From positions 17,955 through 62,405 of the forward strand of contig BFEA01000352.1 in the NCBI GenBank assembly GCA_003427395.1: a DNA stretch of 44,451 nucleotides, given 5' to 3'. This document shows, piece after piece, positions 1 to 10,532 of this stretch. The notes beneath the pieces were generated by a model. That model ran no database searches. It was not told the DNA's origin and saw only the letters and a program-made list of their open reading frames with translations. A program made the position numbers and the translations under genes. Position 1 is the stretch's first letter; every line of letters starts with the position of its first letter. Source of the stretch: Chara braunii. Taxonomy: Eukaryota; Streptophyta; Charophyceae; Charales; Characeae.

Positions 1-176
1 GGGAGAGGCGAAACCCATAGGTATGAAACCCCCCCACCTCGATTTCAAATACTTTGAAGACTGAAGGAAATCTTCAAACCCAGTTCCATGCCCTCCGTCC
101 TAAAATCTTAATATAACCCCTTTCCAGAAAACCAGCTGCGAGTGNGGCCCTTCGNCGTGAAAGTGAACCTCAGAAA

Positions 177-2750
177 TTAAGNGTCCAAAAAGNAAAAAAT
201 CGAAACCCATTGTTTCCAAACTCCTCCTNGGTTTCGNNAAAATTTCCCCAGATACTTTGAAAAGGAACCTAGAGGAANTTTTTTTAANCGCAGTTCNCTT
301 CTCAACACAAGCAAGCTGAGGCCGACTCCTCTATCGTCGGAGGAGTGGGCCAAAAGTAGACTAAGGTGTTCGAAAACCGAGCCTTTCTTCTGCTGTCTAG
401 GCCCATATGATGGGAAATCTTGAGTAGAAACAAATCTNAGAGGTGTAGAGGAAAAAATNAAGTTTTNATTCTTCATGGTAGCAATGCATCTGACAGAAGG
501 AGGGGAAATTGATGTTGATACTAGGCAACCCAAAAAATCCCAAATCCCAGACCTATCATCAGTGCGGATGAGGGATAGGGAATTGTCGTAAGTTTGGATG
601 AATNTGTCNTAGATATCAGAGGCCTTAANTGCATACCGGTAAGNCTTGTGGGGAAAGGTNATNAAAATACTCACGTCATCAATCAAGCGGAGGCCCGAGA
701 GNAACTTGCTGTCNGATCCCAAAGAAATGANNAAGTTGAATTCATTGTAAGTGCAAAGAAGACATGCCAGCGCAGGGCTAGAACTCTTGCCCATGGGGAC
801 ACCTATCGTTTGCTTCAGAATGGTGGACCCAGCATTGGTGTAAGTATTCTCGAGATCAAAGGTCACAGCTCTTAACAACTGAGGGAAATTAACCTTCACC
901 TTGCCCTTCCCAGGGGATTTCTTAGTAAGAGAGGAGTCCCTGCCATATTTACTTACAGACACACCCTTAACCCCCTTATCACGGAAAACATTTCTTTAAT
1001 ATCAAAAGAAGCCGATAACAGGAAACCATCCGAATTCCTGAGTGCAGCATCATTAATAGTGGACACTCTTTTCTTGAGCATAGAAGTGGACTTGAGGTTG
1101 AAGTGCAGGAAAGAAGGGAGAGCCCAGAGTAAAGAGTTAATAGCACGTCCCAGAATACGACTTACACGAATATTTGGTTCGGAATATGATGGCGAGATCG
1201 GCCTCCACCTTGCAATGTCTTTATGCTTAGGAATGACGTATGAGCATTCGAACCGCCCTTTGATATTCCATGCACCGATCTTGTGAAATTGAAACTTAAT
1301 GAACTTAGATTTGCACTTAGACAGAATCACTGACTCGTTTCATTCATCAGAGATAAACCCAGGATTGTTGATGAAGAGACTTTTCATTGCATTAGTATAT
1401 ATGACTGGGCAGCAGACGTAAGTATCACCTATGTTATGATCAATAGGCATTTTAACCAGGCCATTCAGAGTGTGAAACCACTTCTCATCAGAACGTGAAA
1501 TTTGGTAAAAGTGTAGGCGAGCAGGCGGATAGAAGCAATCAGAAATGACTTTAGTGGGTAGACGAAAGGGAACATAGGTTGATAATTTCATCAAGCTAGC
1601 TTCGATTGCCCCACGAATAGGACCAATAGTGACATCTCGTGGAGGGATACATATATTATTGGAATTGAGGAGAGGAGCAGAAAGACCATGGAGGTCGGAA
1701 AACCTTAAGGAGATGTGATCATCCTTGTTCCGTGGGAGAGACAAAACATTGGAGCGGGAGCAATCAGCATACGAGAGTTTCGCAAAGGTCCGATGATTAT
1801 GAATAATTTTCCCCACAGACTTTTTGCCGGTCCAAACAACCCGGAGGCAGGAAATAAGGAAATCAGTCACGAGGGGGTTATTAACCCGTTTCCTAATGCA
1901 GATCTTGGTAATTTCAGAGACGGAGTGCTTATTAATGCAAACATTATAGCGAATCTTGACAACAATTCGGAAAATGCACCCAAACCCAACCTGCTTGGAA
2001 AGAGCAACGCCTACAATCCTTTTCAAATAACCGCTTTTCCGTCCAGTGAAGGAAACGTCAATAGTGTTGTATAGCTTGATAAGATTACCGACTTCAAAAT
2101 TCCTAAGCAGAGCCCTTGTCCAAGGAACATGCAAAAGTAAGATGAGGACACATTTTCGCCTACTACGTCCATCAAAATGTCGTCGAATGCAAGTTAAATA
2201 AAAAACATCTCCTTCCATAAGCTCGTGCTTCAAAAATTTGAGGAGGGTAGAGTGACCATTGTGCGAGACGGAGGACCAACCAAATATTCGCACTATCCTA
2301 CTCCAAGCATATAAGAAAAAAGTCCCTCCCAAGCTGACAATCGAGAGGCAGACTATCCTATTTTCAAAACAATCATTCAAAGTGGGAATTAAGGAAAAGG
2401 AGGCGGGGACATTGGTGTTAACAATAGCACTGCCCGGAGAGAAAAAGAAAGGAATCGAACGTTGAAACATAGGAGTAGAGCGACCTATCCCCAACTTCCT
2501 ATGGTAAGATTTTCTCTCCCTTCATCCCTTTCTCTTACAACCTTGTTTCCTAGGAGTAATCCGGGAATTAAGAGAAGGACACCGCCGTGAAATGAAGCGT
2601 TCCTCAACATCCCTAAGTTCGTGCAAAGAGGGAAAGGCGATAGGGATAGCTATATAATTATGAGATCCTTTCTTATCAAGCCATTTTCCCAACTTGCGCT
2701 TACGAGCCTTATCTTTCCCAGAGGAGATCCTGACGTGTTCTTTCCAACGT
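177..2750 (-). pseudogene. Penelope-like retroelement with N-terminal GIY-YIG remnant and RT, decayed
   Basis: One reading frame runs on the minus strand from about 2750 to 960, broken by TGA codons at 2522-2524 and 1340-1342. It then shifts frame in the G-rich stretch near 960 and continues to 177. The first part (2750-2530) reads IRWKEHVR, then HELRDVEERFISRRCPSLN, which resembles the second half of a GIY-YIG nuclease, including the catalytic Glu region; the GIY and YIG strands themselves are missing. The middle part is poorly conserved. The RT part shows SFDIKEMF (motif A), IGVPMGKSSSPALA (motif B) and LRLIDDV (motif C). Known family logic: Penelope-like RTs use an R-x-x-DD type motif C, and the Chlamys/Naiad group has the GIY-YIG domain N-terminal instead of C-terminal. 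The 5' truncation is typical of such retroelements. Sequence below 780 has many N calls, so breaks there may be sequencing artefacts. Bases 1-176 show no open frame and may be its 3' end. RT call is firm; the subgroup is inference. Confidence 0.72.
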
Positions 2751-2753
2751 ATG

Positions 2754-2892
2754 GCTACAGACCCGAGTTCGATCCCTTTCTCTTATCAACGCTTGCGCCA
2801 GCCTAGCTGGCATCTTCCCTCCTTCCCTCCTGTGCTACAGACCCGAGTTCGATCCCTTACGGAATCGGAAAAAAAAAAAAAAAAAAAAAAAA
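2754..2892 (+). repeat. Box-B-like direct repeat with poly(A), SINE-like fragment
   Basis: A 25-base stretch starting GCTACAGACCCGAGTTCGAT occurs at 2754-2778 and again at 2834-2858. It contains a GTTCGATCC core like the B box of tRNA promoters. A run of 24 A residues follows at 2869-2892. This looks like the remnant of a tRNA-related retroposon, but no A box is visible. It abuts the truncated end of the Penelope-like element, so it may have been inserted there. Confidence 0.4.
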
Positions 2893-3607
2893 TTGAAACT
2901 TTTCTCGATTTATGCGTGTCATCCATTGCAGAGGGCCATGCTACCATCGCGCGCCTGATTTGGGCCGCGCGATCTCTTCGATCGGACGGCCAGATCAGAC
3001 TGCGCCGACATCAAAACAACCACGACCAGCTCCAAAAAGTGGGGCATGTACGATTCGATCCTGCTATCTGTCGGGTGACAATCCTGTACTGTTACGTACT
3101 GGGCTAGCTCCTATCACGACAGTGATATGAGCTGCTCTGCTATAAGAAGAGATGGCCGAGTCACTATGGCCCATGCTCAGGCTTTGCAGGCCCTGCCCGC
3201 CTATGGCCCCGTAGGCCCTGCCTGCCTGCGGCCCTGCAAGCCTTGTCGGCATGCCTTACCTCGTTGGTAGGTCGCGTGGCATCGGCCTATCAGCCCTCTG
3301 GCTCGAAAAAACTCCCCATTCCTTCAACGTCGCGACCCTATACCCGGTGCATCCCCTTTTTTAACCCATTCAGACATTACGCTAGGTAGAATAGGTCTAG
3401 TTTTACCGTTCCCATGTCCGCACATTCTTGCGGCTTCGACAAAGCGAAGCATTACCATTTCCTTCCGCTACTCCTGGACGCCACACGCGTTCGGACTAAC
3501 GTCCGAAACTTTTTGTCTGTCAATCATAGGTCAGGTCCGAATAAACTTTTGGCAAATGTCGGTCTCTTCAAGTCCTTCAATTCAACGAAAAAGGTCAGAC
3601 AGCGTCT
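2893..3607. other. No gene seen
   Basis: Only short unconserved frames occur here. A GC-rich stretch at about 3180-3245 repeats GGCCCTGC-like and GCCTGC-like words. Nothing else is recognisable. Confidence 0.5.
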
Positions 3608-3678
3608 GATGTTGAAAAACACCGGCAAATACCCTTGTCAGGGTATTTGCCCCGACAACGCCGACTTTTTCTAACATC
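3608..3678. repeat. Foldback inverted repeat (71 bp)
   Basis: The arms GCAAATACCC (3625-3634) and GGGTATTTGC (3641-3650) are perfect inverted repeats around a 6-base loop. The pairing resumes imperfectly outward, from GATGTTGAAAAA at 3608 to TTTTTCTAACATC ending at 3678. The whole stretch would form one long hairpin, as in small foldback elements or a transposon end. Confidence 0.6.
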
Positions 3679-3949
3679 AACAATTAAAAAGATCACGCGC
3701 GCCTCAAATCCACGGGCCCACACACTCTTTATTCTAGTCAACCATCAGCCGCATAAACAGCGGACACTGCCGCGACCCGCGCGGTATACTTAAACTTTCA
3801 AACCTATTTTCTGTCGCTTGCAAAAACCAGGGCGGATACCCTTGTAAGGGCCCAGTAAAATCGTTGGAGCCGGGCGGTACCGGTAGGAGGCGGTACCGGT
3901 AGGAGGGGGGGACAGGGCGGTGGTACCGCGGTCGAGAGGCCGACGTGGG
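3679..3949. other. No gene seen; GC-rich
   Basis: Short GGTACCGGTAGGAGG words repeat near 3880-3905. No conserved protein frame is visible on either strand. Confidence 0.4.
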
Positions 3950-4115
3950 GAGGTACCCGTCCGGGTTCAGGGGCGTGCAGGGGCGATAGCGGATGGGTGG
4001 GGGGAACAACATTCCGAGGTACCAGTCCGGGTTCGGGGAGGCGCGGGGGCGATAGCGGATGGGTGAGGGGAAAAATCTTATGAACCCGGCGGGCGTACAT
4101 GCGCAGGGGCGATAG
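3950..4115. repeat. GC-rich tandem repeat, about 66-bp unit
   Basis: Unit 1 (3950-4015) and unit 2 (4016 to about 4078) share GAGGTACC, GTCCGGGTTC and GGGGCGATAGCGGATGGGTG in the same order. A third partial unit at 4085-4115 repeats the GCAGGGGCGATAGC part. Open frames crossing this array are repeat-driven and are not called as genes. Confidence 0.65.
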
Positions 4116-4678
4116 CACGCGGTGTCGGAGGGCGCGGTGTCCTGGCCCTCCTCTACGGACCAAGTCCTTGGTATCAGTTTCTTGCTCCGACGTCGTGGCA
4201 TGTAGACATGTTTCTGAACCTCTACGATCCCTAGTACCCGGGCTGTACCTTGACGTGGACTGGTCCAGTTGGTGCCTGCCTGCCTCAGCAAAAAGGAGGG
4301 TGAGCCACATGACTTTCCTTTGGTCCACGCAGGCTCGGCGCTCTGCTGTACAGCAGAGCAGTACCGGCCTGTAGCCGTGGTAGCCGCTGGGTTCGCCCTG
4401 GGACACGAAGGTGAAAAGACCGGCGCTGTCTTTTCTACTGCGCGCCAATCGCGCCTTAGTCAGGTTATGGGTTAGGTACGTAGGCTCGCTGTTACTGTCG
4501 AATAGAAAAGGGGCAAAAGAAGAAGAAAGAAAAAGAAAAGCAGGAATAAGAAGAAAAGGGGGGAGTTCAGTGTTAGATCCGCGTGTAGATCTGGACCCTC
4601 GCTTTAGTTTGGGGCGATCCAGTGACTTCTGACCGCGGCGTCGGTATGATTTTTTTTCTTTCCTTACTTCGTTTCATG

Positions 4679-4738
<60 letters not shown>
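4679..4738. repeat. (ATT)n microsatellite
   Basis: About 20 uninterrupted ATT units. The segment between 4116 and 4678 holds no recognisable gene. Confidence 0.95.
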
Positions 4739-5305
4739 TTGCTGATTTGCATACACGGGTTTTCCTTCAGTTCCTGTCACTTCGCGGGAAGGCAAACGGT
4801 TCGAAATTCGAGCGCGGTTGCAGTCTCTGGCCCAGACTGACTTGGCCTGTCATTTTTGTACAGATGGTTGGGAGGCTCGATCGGGCGCTGCGCGGTAGGA
4901 CCCCAAAAGAGGGGCGACCCGCGGCCGCATCAGTAGGAAGCTTATCACCCCTAGACAGGGTCAAAGCCCCCTCCTTCAAAACCCACCGATAGAAGCAGGC
5001 CGATGGCGCGTTTTGAAGAGAGAGGGGCAACTGTCGGTATCTCGTTATGGGACCACTAAGTTAAATCTTGGTCACTTTCATATTAAAAATGAAGGGGGTA
5101 GAGATTTGACAGAAAAGTGGGTCCTCTGCATTATGACCGTTGCGGTTCGATTTCCTGTTTTCTTCTTTTCTCTATTCCTTTCCTTTCTTTGTTTTATTCA
5201 TCTTATTGAAATTTTGAAAAAAGACAATCTTCATAAATTGCGAAGCCTGGAAAAAGATTTTTGTTTCCCTCGTTTAGAGCACAGGGATCGTGATGAGTGG
5301 CAACC

Positions 5306-5315
5306 CTATAAAAAG
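5306..5315 (+). promoter_or_regulatory. TATA-box-like sequence
   Basis: CTATAAAAAG lies in a GC-richer context and is followed 25-35 bases later by a possible start region. It could be the promoter of an old LTR. No downstream gene confirms it. Confidence 0.2.
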
Positions 5316-5593
5316 CGAGGGTGGGCTTTTCGGTGAAGTCGTGTCTTACTCGGAGCTCAAGCGGTCTTGCTACGCCAAGCACTAGCGAGCTTGAAAGGGA
5401 GGGTTGGCCTGTGTGGTGAGTGCGGGAGATCGTCTGAGTACTCGCCTTCGTGTTCCGAGTGTCTGGGTACGACTATTCGGGAGCAAGTAGCCTGGTATTG
5501 GCCAGTTCTTTTGAGAAGGCAGCCATGGTGTGAAGCAGCGGGCTGTATGGCTATAGGCCGAGGTGCATCTAGTCCCTCTGTAGATGGGAGCGA

Positions 5594-6001
5594 ATGTCAG
5601 GGGACGGGCCTACAGTGACGGTCGTGCTAGATTACAGCTACGGTAGGCGGGAGTTGAGGCTGAAGATAAACGTAGAAGGGGGGAGAGAAGAAGAGATGAA
5701 AGCGGACCCAGGCCTGCAGATGGCGATTTCAGAGGTCAGAGACTGTGCAGAAAGGAGATGCCTACGGGACGGGGTCACTGACGAAATCAAGGTGACTATC
5801 ACTTACCTGGACGAGGGAACGTCCACGGACACGGTGGAACATGAACAGCGGAACTTGGACCGCGACGCTGAGGCAGAGAGTGAATCAAGCGACCGAGAAG
5901 CCACAACACAGTCCTGGCATGGGCTGGACCAGATCCGCCGAAATCACCCGCTGACAGGCCCAGTAGTAGAGCACGGACCTGAGGCGAGCTCACGACAGTG
6001 A
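5594..6001 (+). CDS. Unrecognised 135-aa reading frame, doubtful
   Basis: An ATG-started frame encodes an acidic, hydrophilic protein rich in Glu, Asp and Arg, with a DEIKVTITYLDEG stretch at about residues 62-74 that could form a beta strand. It has no motif I recognise and no related copy in the window. The surrounding frames are closed. It may be chance, or a fragment of a retroelement leader protein. Confidence 0.15.
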   Translation: MSGDGPTVTVVLDYSYGRRELRLKINVEGGREEEMKADPGLQMAISEVRDCAERRCLRDGVTDEIKVTITYLDEGTSTDTVEHEQRNLDRDAEAESESSDREATTQSWHGLDQIRRNHPLTGPVVEHGPEASSRQ

Positions 6002-8702
6002 GAGGACTGAGGCAGAGGCGGGACCTGTGGAGGACAGGTGACGCGAGTCGGTTACACGTGTGCGATCGACACCGTGGTACGGGGCTTTAGGAAACATCTC
6101 AGAAGAGCAGCGTAATGCGGAGAGAGCTCTCGCACGCCAACGAGTACTGGGCAACCCATGCAGGAGGGGCGATGTCGATGTCAACACTAGCGCTACGGAA
6201 GGCTTCGACCCTCACTCTCCTGGTTGACGCCGTCACCCGCACACGCAGAAGGTACTAGCCTTGCCCATCATGGAGAGGTCAGAAGACTGTCGGCAACCAG
6301 GGCGCGCCATGTGTCGTATGGTCCTCGAAGCTGAGAAGAGTGAGTCTTTAGTGGGGGGGCGTCGGCGCATGTATCCTGATGACCGAGCTTATGGGGAGAA
6401 AGTCAAAGCTCCGTGAAGTGATCAATATGTAGACGAGTGGTTGACGTCATTGACTTCTTCCCCTCGCGTCTTTCGTTGACCTATGGAGGCTGGAACTTTT
6501 CTTGGCTTACTTCTTGGTGCTATTTTCGGTACCTCCGTTACTCTGAGTACATCCTCGCGGTTGTCAACTATCTGTCAATCGAGTTACAAAGAGAAAGGGT
6601 TTTGCGTACGAGGGATCATGTGATCTGGTTACGAGGGTGATTAACGGAGGAGAGGGCGGAATCATCAGGTAATCCTGACCCTCGCGGTGAATGTGGCTCA
6701 ATCTGTCCTTGCGTTGGTCTCGCCATGGCAGTTAAGAGTTCATAGAACAGTTTGTTGCTGCCAGTTGTCGTAATTCAGCGTATGTTTGGTAGCTTGTTTC
6801 GGGTCGCGAGCATCGAGCAAGTCACTGATTGGGAATGAGTGAATTTATTCTTAGTCACTAGCGTGAGAAAACAACCACTTCTGGCGTGACAACGCCTGTT
6901 ATTCGACAATGTAGTTGTTAGTAGTGGATCGTTCTCAATTTGTTCAATAATCCGTCTGTTGATGGTAACTGGTCTGTTGAATGACCTCACGGAGAGATGG
7001 TTTCCCCTACCTGTAGTTAAATCATCAAGAACTTGTGCTTTTTGATCGCCCCTACTACTCTACGTGAGTGCTGATTTAATAATCCACTCACGGAGTTAGT
7101 GGACTTGAGGTCTTTATTGAACTAGGATAAACATGTGCAAAGGCAGGGTTTTCTCCTGTACTCTTGCTTGACTTTTCAATCTCACGTTCGTGATGTACTT
7201 TTATGACTGAGGTAATTACGAGTCACTATTACATCCTTCGTTTGAAGAGTCTTCGCATGTGAGAGGTCGTTGACTGACTTGCCGAGTTTCTTGATGGGCT
7301 CCGGGTTCACGGTACGCGTCGAAGGGGCTTCACCCTATCAGACGGAGTTTGCTCCCTCTATAGAAGACAAGAGTCTTTAAGTTTTGGAAATCTCAAAATA
7401 ATTACCCATGTGACTTGCGTGTTTAATCAGGATGTTTGATGGGGAAAAGTTGTGCAATACTCAGAAAAGTTGCGTACTTGCTCGTCAAGTTTCTGATTGA
7501 CGGGGACTAGCGCTGCATCCAAAGATAATGAGCCGGATATAAAGAGGAAGTTAATAAGCGAGTGTTAGCTTAAAATCTCCCCTATTCTCGTTGAAAGTGA
7601 GATCTAACGGGACATAAGAACAAAACCTGACAGTCTAAATGTAAGCCCGTAAAGAATTAAGTTGAGGGAGGCCGGGCGAACATTGGAACCCGCGAAGCCC
7701 TTTTCTACGAAAACTATGTGGGTTACGGTAGAGAAGGGTAGCCGAGCCTTAACTCGGAGTTGAGATCGGCCCAGATCGGTTAGTGCCATCACTCCGCCAG
7801 ATTAATTAGCGTGAGATCTGAGCTTCGTAACATGGTCTGTTGTTAGCGGTACTTCGGTACTATTGCTCGAGTACGGAAAAATGCCATGCGTGCTATTTAG
7901 GTAGAGCCTGCCATCTAAGGTATGTTGTGTATTAACTGAGCAAAGTTTTGTCAATCTTATTTGTGGTGATCAAACTCCCACGTGTGTGCTGTGTAAGTTG
8001 AGTGTATTACGTGTACTGTGAGTGCTATACAGACTAGTTGTAGACATTAATGCTCTATTTTAGTGAGCATCTCGCCCAGTGTAAAAATCGAGCAAAGGAC
8101 ACAGATGTCATTATGTGCAAAGTCCGAACAAAAGAGGCATGCCAAACATCAAATGGAAGTTAGGGAGGTAAGGCAGGCTTCAGATTGAACTACCAGGCAA
8201 GAGCTTTGCGTGTCTGCTTTACTGTGGATGACGTCGTTGGGTAGATACTTGGTAAAGGGGGAGGAGAAGCTGCGGACTATATCACCTTGTTTCTGACCAG
8301 CTGATACGCGCGAAGTGTGAAGTAGAGAATGAGCCTTTTGGATTCAGTCTCCCGATTAACTAAACCACATACGGCAAGTCGAACTGGTGCTCGAACATGC
8401 TCCGAGCACTGGACACCTGCCCTCAAGCACAGGAATCCGAGTGGACGGACTGTTCATCGAGTGCTTGCCCTTATGAACCTTACACTCCTGTTTGGGGTAT
8501 GCAACCTACGTTTAATGAGAATCTTCGCTCTGCTCACTTCTTAACTTTCCGTAAGTAGGCAGTTACACAACTCTGAGCATTAATCTCTTGATCCGAAGAG
8601 TCACAGATAAGGACTGTTGATAGCGGTCTCATCGAACTCACTACGGCCAACGACTGTGTTCTAGCACCTCCCTGTGTCTTACTGGAAAAGAAGGTGGGGG
8701 AA

Positions 8703-8734
8703 TATGTATATATATATATATATATGTGTGTGTG
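8703..8734. repeat. (TA)n(TG)n microsatellite
   Basis: An alternating TA run passes directly into TG repeats. Confidence 0.9.
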
Positions 8735-8918
8735 AACCTACTAGACCTGCAAACAAAAGGGGTGTCTCTTCATACGCATTGTGGTTTGAACTCAATCATT
8801 TCGTTCTTAAGGGACCGCATACCAGGGAACTTTTAGTCGGGAAAAGGGTTCAGAGAGACGCGTTTTCCGTTTCCTTAATCTCGCGCCAGAAGGGGAAGAT
8901 AAAGATAGGAGGAGAGAT

Positions 8919-9164
8919 ATGGGAAGCAAGGACACCCTGGTTGTGACCTGCACCTTATACCAAGCAAAAACGGAAGGTTGGGAAAATAAGATAGTGGGTG
9001 AGACTGACAAATACAAGAGGTTTCTGAGAGAGTTTGCCATGGAGAAGGCAGAAAGCCGCCATAAGCTCATTGAGTACGTTTTCTATATTTGTGAGTCAAG
9101 TAGGAAGCCGCACAATACTGTTTCATTGCTGGAAAGTTTGGAGCAAACCAGGGCAAAAATCTAA
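8919..9164 (+). CDS. Unrecognised 81-aa reading frame, possible relative of the leader B modules
   Basis: An ATG-started frame begins MGSKDTLVVTCTLYQAKTEG and continues with a charged, probably helical segment (KYKRFLREFAMEKAESRHKL). Its size and the FLREF-like helix recall the small proteins at 13326-13616 and 13620-13886 (FLQSFF in the first), but the resemblance is weak and lacks their VSLARR ending. It lies upstream of the 213-aa frame at 9891, so the order of a B-like then an A-like module may be an older copy of the retroelement leader. Function unknown. Confidence 0.3.
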   Translation: MGSKDTLVVTCTLYQAKTEGWENKIVGETDKYKRFLREFAMEKAESRHKLIEYVFYICESSRKPHNTVSLLESLEQTRAKI

Positions 9165-9605
9165 GAGAGCATGAGACTGCTTAGATCTCTTTCTTAGAGG
9201 ACTCCGCCAGTGAATTTGATCAGTCAGCAATACACAGCGTTTGATACTCAGTGTTGTTAACAGTGGATGGTACTGAGTACTGTTATCAATGTGCAAGGCT
9301 CAGCGCTGCTAGCAGCGTAGTTGCCAGTAAGTGGGGCTCAACACTGATGGCAGCAATCAAACAACAATACAATCAATTTTCAATCAGTATTCAGTCCATG
9401 ATCAAGCAACATTCAATCAGTTTTTTGACCAGTTTTTCAGTCAGTGTTCAATCAATATTATAACAGTATACTGGATGTTCGAGTATCAGCTAGCAAAACT
9501 GCAGTTGCTTTCAGTGATTGAGTGATCTAAGTACAGTGGCTCATTACTCAAGCATATCTCAGACAACATCCAATCAGCAGTTATCTCAACATTCAACTAT
9601 CCAGC
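9165..9605. other. CAATCA-rich degenerate repeat flank
   Basis: Between about 9355 and 9470 the words CAATCAGT and TTCAATCA recur irregularly. They look like worn-down relatives of the minisatellite that follows. No gene is seen. Confidence 0.5.
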
Positions 9606-9835
9606 GATCAGCAGTCAGTCAGTTTCGTGATCAGCAGTCAATCAACTTCCTGATCAGTAGTCAATCAGTTTCCTAATCAGCAGTCAATCAGTTTCCTGAT
9701 CAGCAATAAATCAGTTTCCTGATCAGCAATAAATCAGTTTCCTGATCAGCAATAAATCAGTTTCCTTATCAGCAGTCAATTAGTTTCCTGATTAGCAATC
9801 AATCAGTTTCCTGATCAACAGTCAATCTGCATTCA
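9606..9835. repeat. 23-bp minisatellite, 10 units
   Basis: Ten 23-bp units follow one another without gaps at 9606, 9629, 9652, 9675, 9698, 9721, 9744, 9767, 9790 and 9813. The consensus joins GATCAGCAGTCAATCA to GTTTCCT. Units at 9698, 9721 and 9744 are identical, sharing an AATAA variant, which indicates recent local homogenisation. The tenth unit is degenerate. There are no spacers, so this is not a CRISPR array. Confidence 0.95.
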
Positions 9836-9890
9836 AAACAACATTCAGAACACCATTCAGAACGGCATTAAAAAGACATTCAAGCCGTGG

Positions 9891-10532
9891 ATGCCTATCA
9901 ATCAAGCGCAATCTCTTTTACCTCTATCAGGGAGTAACTATTTATTTAAACATACGAGAGAGATCAACCCCATTTCGGTCGAGCAGCCTGTCCTCGACAG
10001 TCTCAATCGGGTCGCCTCAAAGGAGAGTTTTTCGTACAGTTATGCCAAGATTGACGGCTTCAGGCGCAAAGACCTGTCAATCTTCGTCGCTCTCACAAAA
10101 TTTGTCGGAGGTGCGATCAAAGACCTGCGGGTATATCTGAAGAAAGGGAATGAGACACATTCGCACTTTGACGCAGTTTGGGTGGCAGCAGCGAGGTTCG
10201 TACAGTGGAAACCTGAGAGACTCAAGGGGAACTCGAAGCTGATCTACAACTTTTGCCCCAAACTCTTTACAGACTACCCCAAACCTCCGGTTCTTTATTA
10301 CTTCACTGACGGATCATGCTGGGGTGATCTTGTAAACCTAGCCAAGAGATACATATTGCCTGCAGTGATCGACTACGAAACAGTGACTGAGCCCTCCGAG
10401 TTCCTGCATCTCAGGAGGGACATTTTCTCTCGGTCATATCTTCCCACTCTATGCGAGGAGTTTTGTGTCATGGTTGACTTTTGTATCATGGGACTCAGAT
10501 GGAAGAGTTCGGAACTAGCAGGCTTCAGGTGA
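9891..10532 (+). CDS. Intact 213-aa protein related to the retroelement leader A modules
   Basis: An ATG-started frame without internal stops begins 55 bases after the 23-bp minisatellite. Residues about 26-80 contain LDSLNR, FSYSY, VALTKF and DLRVYLKKG. These line up with the module at 11433 (VDSALK, FSYRY, VVLTHF, DIRPYVKEG). The downstream half (KPPVLYYFTDGSCWGDLV) matches the same position in the other copies only loosely. I see no signal peptide, membrane segment or catalytic motif. It lies before the primer-binding site at 11101, so it is either inside a very long 5' LTR or in a neighbouring older copy. It is the only copy still fully open. Function unknown. Confidence 0.55.
   Translation: MPINQAQSLLPLSGSNYLFKHTREINPISVEQPVLDSLNRVASKESFSYSYAKIDGFRRKDLSIFVALTKFVGGAIKDLRVYLKKGNETHSHFDAVWVAAARFVQWKPERLKGNSKLIYNFCPKLFTDYPKPPVLYYFTDGSCWGDLVNLAKRYILPAVIDYETVTEPSEFLHLRRDIFSRSYLPTLCEEFCVMVDFCIMGLRWKSSELAGFR

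Larger units (their letters stand above)
4739..8702. other. About 4 kb without a recognised gene
   Basis: Only short unconserved frames are present, apart from the weak candidate listed at 5594-6001. From about 6400 to 8300 the sequence is moderately AT-rich and repeats short words such as TTGACTGACTTG and TCAAGTTTCTGATTGAC. That texture suggests old retroelement non-coding DNA, for example a long LTR or leader, but I could not match it to any other part of the window. Confidence 0.4.

Noticed and set aside
2694-3107. 137-codon plus-strand frame
   Set aside because: It reads through a poly(A) run as poly-Lys and crosses the antisense end of the Penelope-like element.
3734-4448. Overlapping minus-strand frames of 185 and 214 codons
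   Set aside because: They run through a GC-rich 66-bp tandem repeat in two frames at once, with Pro/Arg repeats, as expected by composition.
9606-9835. CRISPR-like array
   Set aside because: Units follow each other with no spacers and the DNA is eukaryotic.
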